This document shows, in pieces, positions 43,205 through 50,995 of a stretch of 64,000 nt of DNA. The stretch is from Candidatus Poribacteria bacterium (GTDB lineage: Bacteria; Poribacteria; WGA-4E; WGA-3G). The position numbers and the translations under genes were made by a program. The DNA is taken from contig JAJDUH010000021.1 in NCBI GenBank assembly GCA_022826805.1, positions 1 to 64,000 on the forward strand, in the 5' to 3' direction. Position 1 is the stretch's first letter. Every line of letters begins with the position of its first letter. The notes under the pieces were generated by a model. That model was not told where the DNA came from. It worked only from the letters and a program-made list of their open reading frames with translations, and did no database searches.

Positions 43205-44173
43205 ATGTCAAATGTTAGATTAGGCTTTATCGGTACTGGTGGTAATATGAACCGCCATCTACGCGAATTAACTGAGATCGGTGGTTCACAATTCGTCGCC
43301 TTTTGTGATATTGTGCTCGAAAAAGCAGAACAGGCTGTGACACAATATGGTGGTAAAGCCTACGCCGATTATAACCAGATGCTCGCGTGCGAGGAATTGG
43401 ATGCTGTTTATATTTCAATTCCGCCGTTCGCTCACGGTGCCCCTGAACGCGCTGTCATTGATGCCGGACTACCGATGTTCGTGGAAAAGCCTGTCCACAT
43501 GGACGCTGACGAAGCGAAAGATATCGCAGCAGAAATCGAAGAAAAAGGCATTATCACAGCTGCCGGATACCAAGAACGCTATCTCGATATTATCGACAAA
43601 GCCCAAGAACTCTTGGCGTCGCGTCGTGTTGGATTCTTTATGGGCTACTGGATGGGTGGCATGCCCAGCGGATGGTGGCGCGAGAAGGCTAAATCTGGTG
43701 GACAGCTCATGGAACAGACGACACACGAATTTGATATGGCACGCTATCTTTTCGGTGAAGTCAAGAGCGTCTATGCCGTCGCACGTTATGATCTGATTCT
43801 CGATACAGACTACGATATTGAAGAGGCATCAGCGGTTTCTTTGCAATTCGAGAGTGGCGTCTTCGGTATTATGTTTTCCGCATGCTTTACGACAAACGGA
43901 ATGCGACGTTCCGGATTAGACATTTTCTGTGAGGACGGTTCGCTCGAATACCACCTCCGTCGTGCGCTCGTTCTCTCTACTGCTGATGGAACAACCACAT
44001 GGAATCCGGAAAATAATTGCACGATTGACATGGATAGCACCTTTATTGAAGCAGTGCGCACAGGAGATGGCAGCGCGATCCGTTCACCCTATTCAGATGC
44101 TGCGAAAACCGCTATTTTATCCATTGCCGCCAACCAATCCTTGGAAACCGGTCTACCTGTCCATTTGGGATAA
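43205..44173 (+). CDS. Gfo/Idh/MocA family oxidoreductase
   Basis: The 322-residue protein has the N-terminal NAD(P)-binding fold with LGFIGTGGNMNRHL at residue 6, the conserved VEKPVHMDADEAKDIA near 97 (EKP motif), and the C-terminal alpha/beta domain with a conserved GGQLMEQTTHEFDMARYLFG near 163-182, where His is the probable catalytic residue. Such enzymes oxidise or reduce sugars, inositols and related polyols. Substrate cannot be told. AGGGGT precedes the ATG. It is flanked by repeat elements E6 and E7. Confidence 0.9.
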   Translation: MSNVRLGFIGTGGNMNRHLRELTEIGGSQFVAFCDIVLEKAEQAVTQYGGKAYADYNQMLACEELDAVYISIPPFAHGAPERAVIDAGLPMFVEKPVHMDADEAKDIAAEIEEKGIITAAGYQERYLDIIDKAQELLASRRVGFFMGYWMGGMPSGWWREKAKSGGQLMEQTTHEFDMARYLFGEVKSVYAVARYDLILDTDYDIEEASAVSLQFESGVFGIMFSACFTTNGMRRSGLDIFCEDGSLEYHLRRALVLSTADGTTTWNPENNCTIDMDSTFIEAVRTGDGSAIRSPYSDAAKTAILSIAANQSLETGLPVHLG

Positions 44174-44320
44174 TGGTTGTCGGTTATCAGTTATCGGTGG
44201 TCAGTTAAGGGCTGTCTGTAACAATCTTCCCCTGCTTGAAGTCATCCAGGAAGCGGTGAATTGTTACAGAAAACCTCTTTAACCGATAACTGACGACTGA
44301 CGACTGACGACTGACGACTA
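44174..44320 (+). repeat. MITE-like palindromic element E7 (oxidoreductase-copA gap)
   Basis: The best preserved copy. The left arm (GGTTGTCGGTTATCAGTTAT onward) starts two bases after the TAA stop, and the right arm is CCGATAACTGACGACTGACG with further tandem ACGACTG units. Inside, CTGTAACAAT at 44216-44225 and ATTGTTACAG at 44260-44269 form a perfect 10-bp inverted repeat. The element ends eight bases before the copA ATG, leaving no room for a Shine-Dalgarno site. Confidence 0.65.
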
Positions 44321-44327
44321 TAAGAAA

Positions 44328-46553
44328 ATGGAACATCAAATTAACCTACCGATAACTGGGATGCACTGTGAGAACTGTGTAAGCACCATCACACACCATC
44401 TTAAAAAGATGGATGGCATCCTTGCTGCAGAAGTCAGTCTTGCCACCGAATACGCTGCTGTTACCTTCGATGCAGCCATTCTTAGTGAAGATGCTATTGT
44501 TGATAAGATCCGAGATCTCGGTTTTGACGTTGTCGATGCAGACAAAGAAGACGAGGTTCGTGCTAAGGAATTCCGACGGCAAAAGCAACAATTCATTGTT
44601 GGAATAATCTTTACGCTCCCACTTTTTGTCCTCAGTATGGGTAGAGATTTGGGTATTGTCGGCGGCTGGGCACACGCGCACTGGGTTAACTGGCTAATGT
44701 TTGGTTTGGCGTTACCGGTACAGGGTTATGTTGCTTGGGACTATTACATCGGCGGCATTAAAGCCTTGCGCAACCGATCTGCTAATATGGATGTGCTCGT
44801 CGCTATGGGCTCATCTGTGGCGTTTCTCTATAGTCTCGTTGTAACGATTGCATTAGGAACGGACGCGGGGACACAGTTTGGCACCCACGTCTATTTTGAG
44901 ACAGCGGCGGTTATCATTACGTTGATTAAGTTAGGGAAACTCCTTGAAGCGCGTGCCAAAGGTCAGATAAACGCAGCCCTCAAAAAACTCCCCCAACTTT
45001 TTTCCCAAACAGCGTCCCGCTTAAAAAACGGCGAAGAACAACATATTCCTATTGAACAGGTCGCTGTAGGAGATACCCTTCTTGTACGTCCCGGGGAAAG
45101 TATTCCTGTTGATGGTGTAGTGCGTAGCGGTAAAAGTGCCATTGATGAAAGCGTCTTCACCGGAGAAAGTATTCCTGTAGATAAGATACCGGGTGCCCGT
45201 GTGACCGCGGCGACCATGAATCAGAGCGGGATGCTCACAATAGAAGCCACGCATATCGGAGCAGAAACAGCCCTTGCCCGCCTTGTCCACTTGGTACAAA
45301 CAACGCAACAGAGCAAGCCTCCCATTCAACGCGCCGCCGATGCAGTCACGAATGTGTTTGTACCTATTGTCACTGGGATTGCCGTTGTGACCTTCCTTGT
45401 GTGGTGGTTTCTCATCGGGGCCGGATTCACACCGGCAATGCTCCGCTTAGTTGCAATCCTCGTCACAGCCTGCCCTTGTGCCTTGGGACTTGCTACGCCA
45501 ACTGCAGTTATGATGGGAACGGGTATCGGGGCGCAGCGCGGCATCCTCTTCCGAAATGGGGAAGCACTTGAACGTTCAGGCAACTTAACGACGATTGTCC
45601 TCGATAAAACAGGTACCTTGACAGAAGGGAAACTCACGCTTACCGATATTCTTACGGATAAAGACGCATCGGAACTCCTACAACTATCTGCCGCTGCGGA
45701 GCTTGGCAGTGAACATCCTATTGGCAAAGCAGTTGTCCAAGCCGCTAAGGATCGTGGGCTGGACATCACTACACCGAACCAGTTTAAAGCTGTCACTGGA
45801 CACGGTATTGCCGCACAAGTCGGTGAAAATAGGGTTGTCATCGGCAATTTATCCTTAATTCAACAGCACGGTATTCCAAGTAAGAGATTTGAAGAAAAGG
45901 CAGAGCGTCTACAGATTGAGGCGAAAACCGTGTTATGGGTTGCTGTTGATGGACGTATTGAAGGGCTTTTGGCGGTGGCGGATACGTTGAAATCGGAAGC
46001 GCAAGCTGCGGTCGCGGAACTCTACGAACTTGGATGTACTGTAACAATGATGACAGGGGACAACCGCGTTACGGCTGATGCGATCGCCAAGGTTGCTCGG
46101 ATTGGCGATGTGATGGCAGAACTCAAACCGGAAGAGAAAGCAGCAGCTGTTAAGAAACTACAGGCGGAAAATCGTGGACTCGTGGCGATGGTAGGCGACG
46201 GCATTAACGATACCCCTGCCTTGGCACAAGCCGATATCGGCATCTCACTCGGCACAGGCACGGATATTGCCAGAGAGACAGCAGACGTGACACTCATGCA
46301 CAGCGATTTGCTTGGACTCCCCGATGCAATACGGCTCAGCCGCTCGACGATGCGCACGATTAAACAGAATCTTTTCTGGGCGTTTTTTTACAATGTGCTG
46401 TTAATTCCTGTCGCTGCGGGTGTGCTGTATCCATTCTCGTTTTTGCCATCAATGTTGCGCGAGTTGCATCCGATGCTTGCAGCGTTCGCGATGGCGTTTA
46501 GTAGTGTGTCGGTTGTGCTAAATAGTTTGCGGCTGCAGTGGAGAAAATCATGA
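44328..46553 (+). CDS. copA: Copper-translocating P1B-type ATPase
   Basis: The 741-residue protein is a Cu(I) exporter of the CopA type. Residues 5-70 form one HMA domain with the metal site GMHCENC. Eight membrane spans follow, with the CPC site in [13 protein letters not shown] near 383. Also seen are [10 protein letters not shown], the phosphorylation motif DKTGTLTEG near 427, SEHPIGKAV and [18 protein letters not shown] near 624. Near the end, YN in span 7 and the M-x-x-SS pattern in span 8 ([16 protein letters not shown]) fit the copper subgroup. The start abuts repeat E7 and lacks a ribosome-binding site. Confidence 0.93.
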   Translation: MEHQINLPITGMHCENCVSTITHHLKKMDGILAAEVSLATEYAAVTFDAAILSEDAIVDKIRDLGFDVVDADKEDEVRAKEFRRQKQQFIVGIIFTLPLFVLSMGRDLGIVGGWAHAHWVNWLMFGLALPVQGYVAWDYYIGGIKALRNRSANMDVLVAMGSSVAFLYSLVVTIALGTDAGTQFGTHVYFETAAVIITLIKLGKLLEARAKGQINAALKKLPQLFSQTASRLKNGEEQHIPIEQVAVGDTLLVRPGESIPVDGVVRSGKSAIDESVFTGESIPVDKIPGARVTAATMNQSGMLTIEATHIGAETALARLVHLVQTTQQSKPPIQRAADAVTNVFVPIVTGIAVVTFLVWWFLIGAGFTPAMLRLVAILVTACPCALGLATPTAVMMGTGIGAQRGILFRNGEALERSGNLTTIVLDKTGTLTEGKLTLTDILTDKDASELLQLSAAAELGSEHPIGKAVVQAAKDRGLDITTPNQFKAVTGHGIAAQVGENRVVIGNLSLIQQHGIPSKRFEEKAERLQIEAKTVLWVAVDGRIEGLLAVADTLKSEAQAAVAELYELGCTVTMMTGDNRVTADAIAKVARIGDVMAELKPEEKAAAVKKLQAENRGLVAMVGDGINDTPALAQADIGISLGTGTDIARETADVTLMHSDLLGLPDAIRLSRSTMRTIKQNLFWAFFYNVLLIPVAAGVLYPFSFLPSMLRELHPMLAAFAMAFSSVSVVLNSLRLQWRKS

Positions 46554-46657
46554 CTTCTAATATCACTGGACTTGAGGCAAAACGGGACCGATACTAAATG
46601 ATGATAGTTTTCACCTGACAGATTAGTGAAGATAACGATGTGAGGAGATTTACAATA

Positions 46658-46819
46658 GTGAATAATTGGTTACATTCAGACAAAGGATTTTGTATAAACC
46701 TTGACCTCTACCAAAGGCTTGAAACTGTTCCAAGTACCGAGCTTGAAGGCTGGGATGTCATAGCAATACCAATTCCTGGTAACGGAGTTGATGAAATTGT
46801 TGTTAAGTCTGGGCAATGA
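46658..46819 (+). CDS. Small hypothetical ORF upstream of and overlapping another small ORF
   Basis: A GTG at 46658 follows GAGGAG at ten bases and opens a 53-residue frame with a plausible composition (NNWLHSDKGFCINLDLYQRL near the start, then TVPSTELEGWDVIAIPIPGN). I do not recognise it. It overlaps the next small ORF in another frame by 29 bases, so the two may be coupled genes, or one gene broken by a frameshift near 46790-46819. The 104-base gap before it holds nothing recognised. Confidence 0.4.
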   Translation: MNNWLHSDKGFCINLDLYQRLETVPSTELEGWDVIAIPIPGNGVDEIVVKSGQ

Positions 46820-47018
46820 GCGTCAATGTGCCGAATTCATAGAAGAATTTTGCAGCGTGGATCCCCCACCCCCAGTGGGTTTAGAACAAGCGGCTGTTGA
46901 GATTATGCACAATTACTTGACAAAAGAGGAGAATATCGATAAAATGAAAAAAGCGATACCAGGAATAAAGACAAGGGTGAAAAAAGCGTGGGGCGAAAGA
47001 AAACCCATGAACGAGTGA
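46791..47018 (+). CDS. Small hypothetical protein, or downstream half of a frameshifted gene
   Basis: ATG 46791 opens a 75-residue frame whose body is rich in Glu and Lys (ERQCAEFIEEFCSVDPPPP, then EIMHNYLTKEENIDKMKKAI) and ends basic. It looks soluble and partly helical. No ribosome-binding site of its own is evident, consistent with coupling to the overlapping upstream ORF or with a frameshift joining them into one ~115-residue protein. The 113 bases up to 47131 show no further feature. Confidence 0.4.
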   Translation: MKLLLSLGNERQCAEFIEEFCSVDPPPPVGLEQAAVEIMHNYLTKEENIDKMKKAIPGIKTRVKKAWGERKPMNE

Positions 47019-47131
47019 ATAAGCCGGAAAGTTCGCTGAAGGACATCCACGAAAGTAACAGGGGCAGCGAATAAAATCGTTGGTTGGAACACAGAAAGCA
47101 TTGTTTCTGCTATCCGGGAGTTGGTATAAAC

Positions 47132-47590
47132 ATGGATGAAAAACAGGAACTCTTAGAAATCTATAAACTCCATGCGGAACTCGCTGATAGTATCAGCAGA
47201 CAACGCGGCACCGCAAACCGCTTTTATATGTTGGTTTTATCCGGGTTGGTAGTACTTTTTTCCGCTTTCCTACAGCGTAAAAACGGAGTACCCCTTGGAT
47301 GGCTTATGGTAGGCTTCGGACTATTTAGTATGCTTTTAGCCTCAGCATGGTATATCGTCATCCGTTCTTACCGTCAACTGAATTCTGGCAAATTTAAGGC
47401 ATTACACGAATTAGAAGAAAAACTCCGCTATCCATTTTTCAAGCGCGAATGGGATCTCCTCGCCGAAGGTAGAGAGCAAAAAATCTATTGGCGATTAACC
47501 GTTGTTGAGATCTTTGTCCCGATTATCTTTTTCGTTTGTTTTGCAGGTGTATTGGTCATTGGCATTTATCTATTGGTAACCGGCGGTTGA
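47132..47590 (+). CDS. Small membrane protein, RipA-like
   Basis: The 152-residue protein begins with LLEIYKLHAELADSISRQRGTANRFYMLVLSGLVVLF, here cited by parts: a polar helix with Y-K-L and AD-x-IS-x-RR-like pattern, then a membrane span. This resembles the RipA family of octameric membrane proteins. Two spans lie near residues 35-52 and 57-80, and two more hydrophobic segments near 120-148. ATG 47132 follows GGGAG at 11 bases. Its 3' end overlaps the convergent glycosyltransferase gene by 21 bases. The family call is tentative. Confidence 0.55.
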   Translation: MDEKQELLEIYKLHAELADSISRQRGTANRFYMLVLSGLVVLFSAFLQRKNGVPLGWLMVGFGLFSMLLASAWYIVIRSYRQLNSGKFKALHELEEKLRYPFFKREWDLLAEGREQKIYWRLTVVEIFVPIIFFVCFAGVLVIGIYLLVTGG

Positions 47591-48559
47591 GGAAATATAA
47601 CACTCAATAGTTTCCAATACCTGTTCTACCGTAATTCTGGCAATCACTTCACAACTGCCAGCACCGCATCCTCCTGGATACCTTCCCGGATGGCAAGGGT
47701 TGCAACCCAAATTTATCCCACTCTGCACGACGCTATGCTTATCACCGTAGGGACCACTTCGAATGTGGTTGGTTGAACCGAAAAGCGCAACTACGGGTGT
47801 ACCCACTGCTGCTGCGATATGCATCGGTCCTGTGTCATTGCCGATATACACATCACACATCGAGATTAGGGCAGCGAGTTGCCGAAGATCGTCTGTCTTT
47901 ACGAGAATTAGTGGGCTATCCATCATCTCCGCGACTTTGTTTTGGAGATCTCGTTCGTTTGGACCCGCAAAAAGTAAAATCGCTGCGTCTAATTTCTTAG
48001 CTAAAGCACTTGCGAGATATGCGTAGTTCTTTGCATTCCACAACTTGTATTCCCAATTTCCGCCTGGATGGATGCCAACTAACAACCGTTCTGGGGTAAG
48101 ATCTGCCTGAATAAGAAATTGATGCGCGTCGGTATTTTCCGCTTCGGTTAGTTGTAAATGTGGATGGGCATCTGTTGTGTCAACACTATGCCTCTGAAGC
48201 ACCTCCAGATATCGGGTAACGGCGTGGCGATCGCTATCACCGGGGAGCATACCCCAATGTTCCGCGCCGATACACCGTGCTGTGAGGCTATCGCGCAGGT
48301 TGACGACCAGGTCAAACTTGTCATGCCACAAGGTTTTTATGAGGCACAGTCGTCCCTTCCAACCAGCGTGTTCACCTCGGTTATCATAAACAAGGGTAGC
48401 ATCAATATTTGGATCGGTAGCAAAGAGGTCAAAAGCACGTGGACCGACGAGGAAAGTGATATGAGAATCTCGGAAGTGTGCTCGGAGCGGTTGGATAACG
48501 GCAGTAGACAGTACTGCATCGCCAATGAAACTGAAACTGAATACAAGGATTTTCTTCAT
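47570..48559 (-). CDS. Glycosyltransferase family 9 (heptosyltransferase-like) protein
   Basis: The 329-residue protein is of the ADP-heptose:LPS heptosyltransferase type (GT9). It starts KKILVFSFSFIGDAVLST (family I-GD-A/V-L), has LVVNLRDS in the N-terminal Rossmann domain, VGIHPGGNWEYKLWN near 170, and the donor-site YIGNDTGPMHIAAAVGTPVVALFGSTNH near 255-282 (split). It ends with a Cys-rich CNPCHPGRYPGGCGAGSC stretch. AAGGAAAA precedes the ATG on the minus strand. It is the last gene of a three-gene glycosyltransferase operon. Confidence 0.9.
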   Translation of the reverse strand: MKKILVFSFSFIGDAVLSTAVIQPLRAHFRDSHITFLVGPRAFDLFATDPNIDATLVYDNRGEHAGWKGRLCLIKTLWHDKFDLVVNLRDSLTARCIGAEHWGMLPGDSDRHAVTRYLEVLQRHSVDTTDAHPHLQLTEAENTDAHQFLIQADLTPERLLVGIHPGGNWEYKLWNAKNYAYLASALAKKLDAAILLFAGPNERDLQNKVAEMMDSPLILVKTDDLRQLAALISMCDVYIGNDTGPMHIAAAVGTPVVALFGSTNHIRSGPYGDKHSVVQSGINLGCNPCHPGRYPGGCGAGSCEVIARITVEQVLETIECYISSTAGYQ

Positions 48560-48584
48560 TTTTCTAATTTTCCTTGCGGTTCGG

Positions 48585-49820
48585 TTATTGAAAGGATTCA
48601 ATCATCTCAACGGCTGTGGTCAATCCGTCCTCTGATTCCATCTGTTTTCCCAAAACTCCTGCTCTTTCTTTCATCGCAGGTGTATCTAATACTTTTTGAA
48701 TTCGCTTTGCGAGACGTTCAGGGGTAAGATTTCGACGATGCAGATGTTTGGGAGCAACGCCTAAATCTGAAAGGCGTTTTCCCCAATAGGGCTGATCTGC
48801 GTTATGTGCTACAACGACAGAAGGAACCTTTGCTCGACACACTGAAGCAGTTGTGCCTGCTCCCCCGTGATGCACAACGCAGCATCCTTGTGGAAATAAC
48901 CACTGATGGGGCACATAGTCCGTGCAGAAGATATCCGGCAGTGCCTTTTGTGTGCCGAGTTTTCCCCATCCGGCTTGGATAATGGCGCGTTGGTTTATTT
49001 TTTTAATAGTGTCAATCAAGATTTCTGTTGTTTCACGTCCATTGGATCCACCCATAGAACCAAACGTAATGATAATAGGCGGTGGACCTTCTGCTAAAAA
49101 ATCAACGAGTTCAGGTGGAGGGACATAACTGGGGGAAGCGAGATGCCATACACCGGTGAATTGGTGATTTGGTGCAAAATTAGCCGGTGGACAGAGGACT
49201 GGAGATGCGGCAATGAGATTGAGGGACGGTGAATACATTCCCTCTAACATCACTGAATCCCGCGGTTTTCCACCGACGGAGACGATAAATTGATTAAAGA
49301 GGGGATCTATACTTGACCCAAGACGCAGTTGTGCCACCTTCCAGACGACTGCGTTGAACAGGCGTCCCCAATTCGGAAACGGATAAGGGGCGAAATCGAG
49401 ACACTTTATGATGGCAGGGCAATACGTCACAGTAAGCCACGGGACACCATTGCGGATGGCAGCCTCTTGTGCCGGGATGTCTACTGAATGGCAAATTACT
49501 AAATCTGCCCCTTTCATCGCAGCTAAGCAGTCCTGATACCACTTCTCACCACGCTGTACAATTCCCTCCTCCACAATAAGTCGCATCATCGCGAGAGGAT
49601 CCCGTTTCGGAATAATGGCATCCATCGCAGCGTGAAACTCTTCTAAATCAAAAGCGACCTCGATTTCATAGAATTCCGCGCCGATTTCAAGCACCTTGTC
49701 TTTAAAGAGCGTAAGTGCGCAGACGCGTACCTGATGCCCTCTTTCAAGTAAACGTTTCGCCAGTGCCAAGACAGGATAAACATCTCCTGTTGTGCCCCAT
49801 CCTACCATAACAATTTTCAT
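48585..49820 (-). CDS. Glycosyltransferase, sterol/macrolide UGT-like (GT1/GT28 type)
   Basis: The 411-residue protein begins MKIVMVGWGTTGDVYPVLAL, the N-terminal motif of GT28/GT1 enzymes, and has ITFGSMGGSNGRE near 240 and the donor-binding region VVHHGGAGTTASVCRAKVP near 315-333 followed by ADQPYWGKRL near 341. HGGAGTT with DQPYWGKRL is typical of sterol 3-beta-glucosyltransferases and antibiotic glycosyltransferases. Acceptor is unknown; its place between two GT9 genes suggests envelope glycolipid. Its start overlaps the upstream GT9 stop as ATGA. Confidence 0.85.
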   Translation of the reverse strand: MKIVMVGWGTTGDVYPVLALAKRLLERGHQVRVCALTLFKDKVLEIGAEFYEIEVAFDLEEFHAAMDAIIPKRDPLAMMRLIVEEGIVQRGEKWYQDCLAAMKGADLVICHSVDIPAQEAAIRNGVPWLTVTYCPAIIKCLDFAPYPFPNWGRLFNAVVWKVAQLRLGSSIDPLFNQFIVSVGGKPRDSVMLEGMYSPSLNLIAASPVLCPPANFAPNHQFTGVWHLASPSYVPPPELVDFLAEGPPPIIITFGSMGGSNGRETTEILIDTIKKINQRAIIQAGWGKLGTQKALPDIFCTDYVPHQWLFPQGCCVVHHGGAGTTASVCRAKVPSVVVAHNADQPYWGKRLSDLGVAPKHLHRRNLTPERLAKRIQKVLDTPAMKERAGVLGKQMESEDGLTTAVEMIESFQ

Positions 49821-50881
49821 TTTTCTCTCGCTTCTATAGTCAGCCGCGTTGCATCCCAAACGGGTTCAATAGGAAGTTTTTTTGTGCATTCCCATCCAAT
49901 TTTGCACTTATGGGCACTACAGGGCCAGCACGGCATATCCCGCCGTACGATAGAGGCGTTTTCGCTCAACGGATGCCATGCGACATGATCGGTGGGACCG
50001 AAGATTGCTACCATCGGGACGTCCAATGCTGCGGCGAGATGCATCGGACCAGAATCATTGCAGACTACCAAGTTGCAACAAGATAACAGTGCCCCTAACT
50101 CTCGAATTGTCTTCGGGGCGTGAACGATAGCAGGAGACTGCATCGCTTGTTGAATATTACGTGCCAATGCTGCTTCTCCGGGACCGTGCAAGAGAAGGAC
50201 TGTAGCGTTATACTGTCGCATGAGTTTGTCAGCGAGTTCAGCATATCGCTTCTCGGGCCAACGTTTATCAAACGAGCTCCCACCCGGATGGATGCCGATG
50301 AGAAATGTGTCAGCCCCGATTTTCAACGAGGCAAGGTGGTGCTTCGCCTCGGTAATTTCATCAGGCGATAGATAAAATTTTAGGCTACGTGTGCCCTCAC
50401 CTTCACAGATTAATCGTATCAGTTCCAAGTTTCTGTCAACCTCGTGGGTTTCACCTTTTGGATATTTGCCGTGCCAGGCGTGCGTAAGGGTAGACCTGAA
50501 GCGTTTCTGATAACGCCCTAAGCGATATGGTGCACCAGAGAGAAAAGCCACCAGATGGGACCACATTGCTGTCTGCATTGCAACGACGAGTTGAAACCGT
50601 TCACGGCGCAACTCACGATAGAATTGGAGTTGTGCCTTGAGGCTACGATGTTCTCCATTGCAGGCAAAGGTTAGGATTTTATCCACATCAGGGTTCCCAA
50701 TTAGCACCGGGGCATTGAGTGGACGTGCCAACACTGTGATTTCCGCTGATGGATAATTCTTCCGTAACAATGAGATCGCCGGTGTTGAATTTAGCAGATC
50801 ACCGATGCCGTCAACGCGAATGACAAGCATTTTATCGATGTTCGGTAGTACTTTACGGTTTTTCAGATCACGAGATGGCAT
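49817..50881 (-). CDS. Glycosyltransferase family 9 (heptosyltransferase-like) protein
   Basis: The 354-residue protein is the first gene of the operon. It has the GT9 start MLVIRVDGIGDLLNSTPAI near residue 18, LVVAMQTAMWSHLVAFL, FLIGIHPGGSSFDKRWPEKRY near 200-220, and VVCNDSGPMHLAAALDVPMVAIFGPTDH near 285-312. As in the other GT9 gene, the C-terminus has a CWPCSAHKC cluster. GGGGAGAG lies just before the ATG. It is probably involved in the lipopolysaccharide core, with heptose or a related sugar as donor. Confidence 0.9.
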   Translation of the reverse strand: MPSRDLKNRKVLPNIDKMLVIRVDGIGDLLNSTPAISLLRKNYPSAEITVLARPLNAPVLIGNPDVDKILTFACNGEHRSLKAQLQFYRELRRERFQLVVAMQTAMWSHLVAFLSGAPYRLGRYQKRFRSTLTHAWHGKYPKGETHEVDRNLELIRLICEGEGTRSLKFYLSPDEITEAKHHLASLKIGADTFLIGIHPGGSSFDKRWPEKRYAELADKLMRQYNATVLLLHGPGEAALARNIQQAMQSPAIVHAPKTIRELGALLSCCNLVVCNDSGPMHLAAALDVPMVAIFGPTDHVAWHPLSENASIVRRDMPCWPCSAHKCKIGWECTKKLPIEPVWDATRLTIEAREK

Positions 50882-50916
50882 AGTCTCTCCCCTATGTACG
50901 AAGTCAATCGTTCCCT

Positions 50917-50945
50917 ATTATAACATAAAGCGCGGTGAATGGCAA
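50917..50945 (-). promoter_or_regulatory. Promoter for the glycosyltransferase operon
   Basis: On the minus strand TTGCCA (50940-50945) and a perfect TATAAT (50917-50922) have a 17-base spacer. The start near 50910 gives a 29-nt leader with GGGGAGAG before the ATG at 50881. Confidence 0.75.
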
Positions 50946-50960
50946 AGACGCATATATCCG

Positions 50961-50989
50961 TTGCCCAACACCAACTGATATGATATACT
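50961..50989 (+). promoter_or_regulatory. Promoter of the DUF6785 gene, probably giving a leaderless mRNA
   Basis: TTGCCC at 50961-50966 and TATACT at 50984-50989 are 17 bases apart, with an extended -10 (TGA before TATACT). The expected start, about seven bases after the -10, falls at the ATG (50996). There is no Shine-Dalgarno sequence. Confidence 0.65.
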
Positions 50990-50995
50990 ATAACC

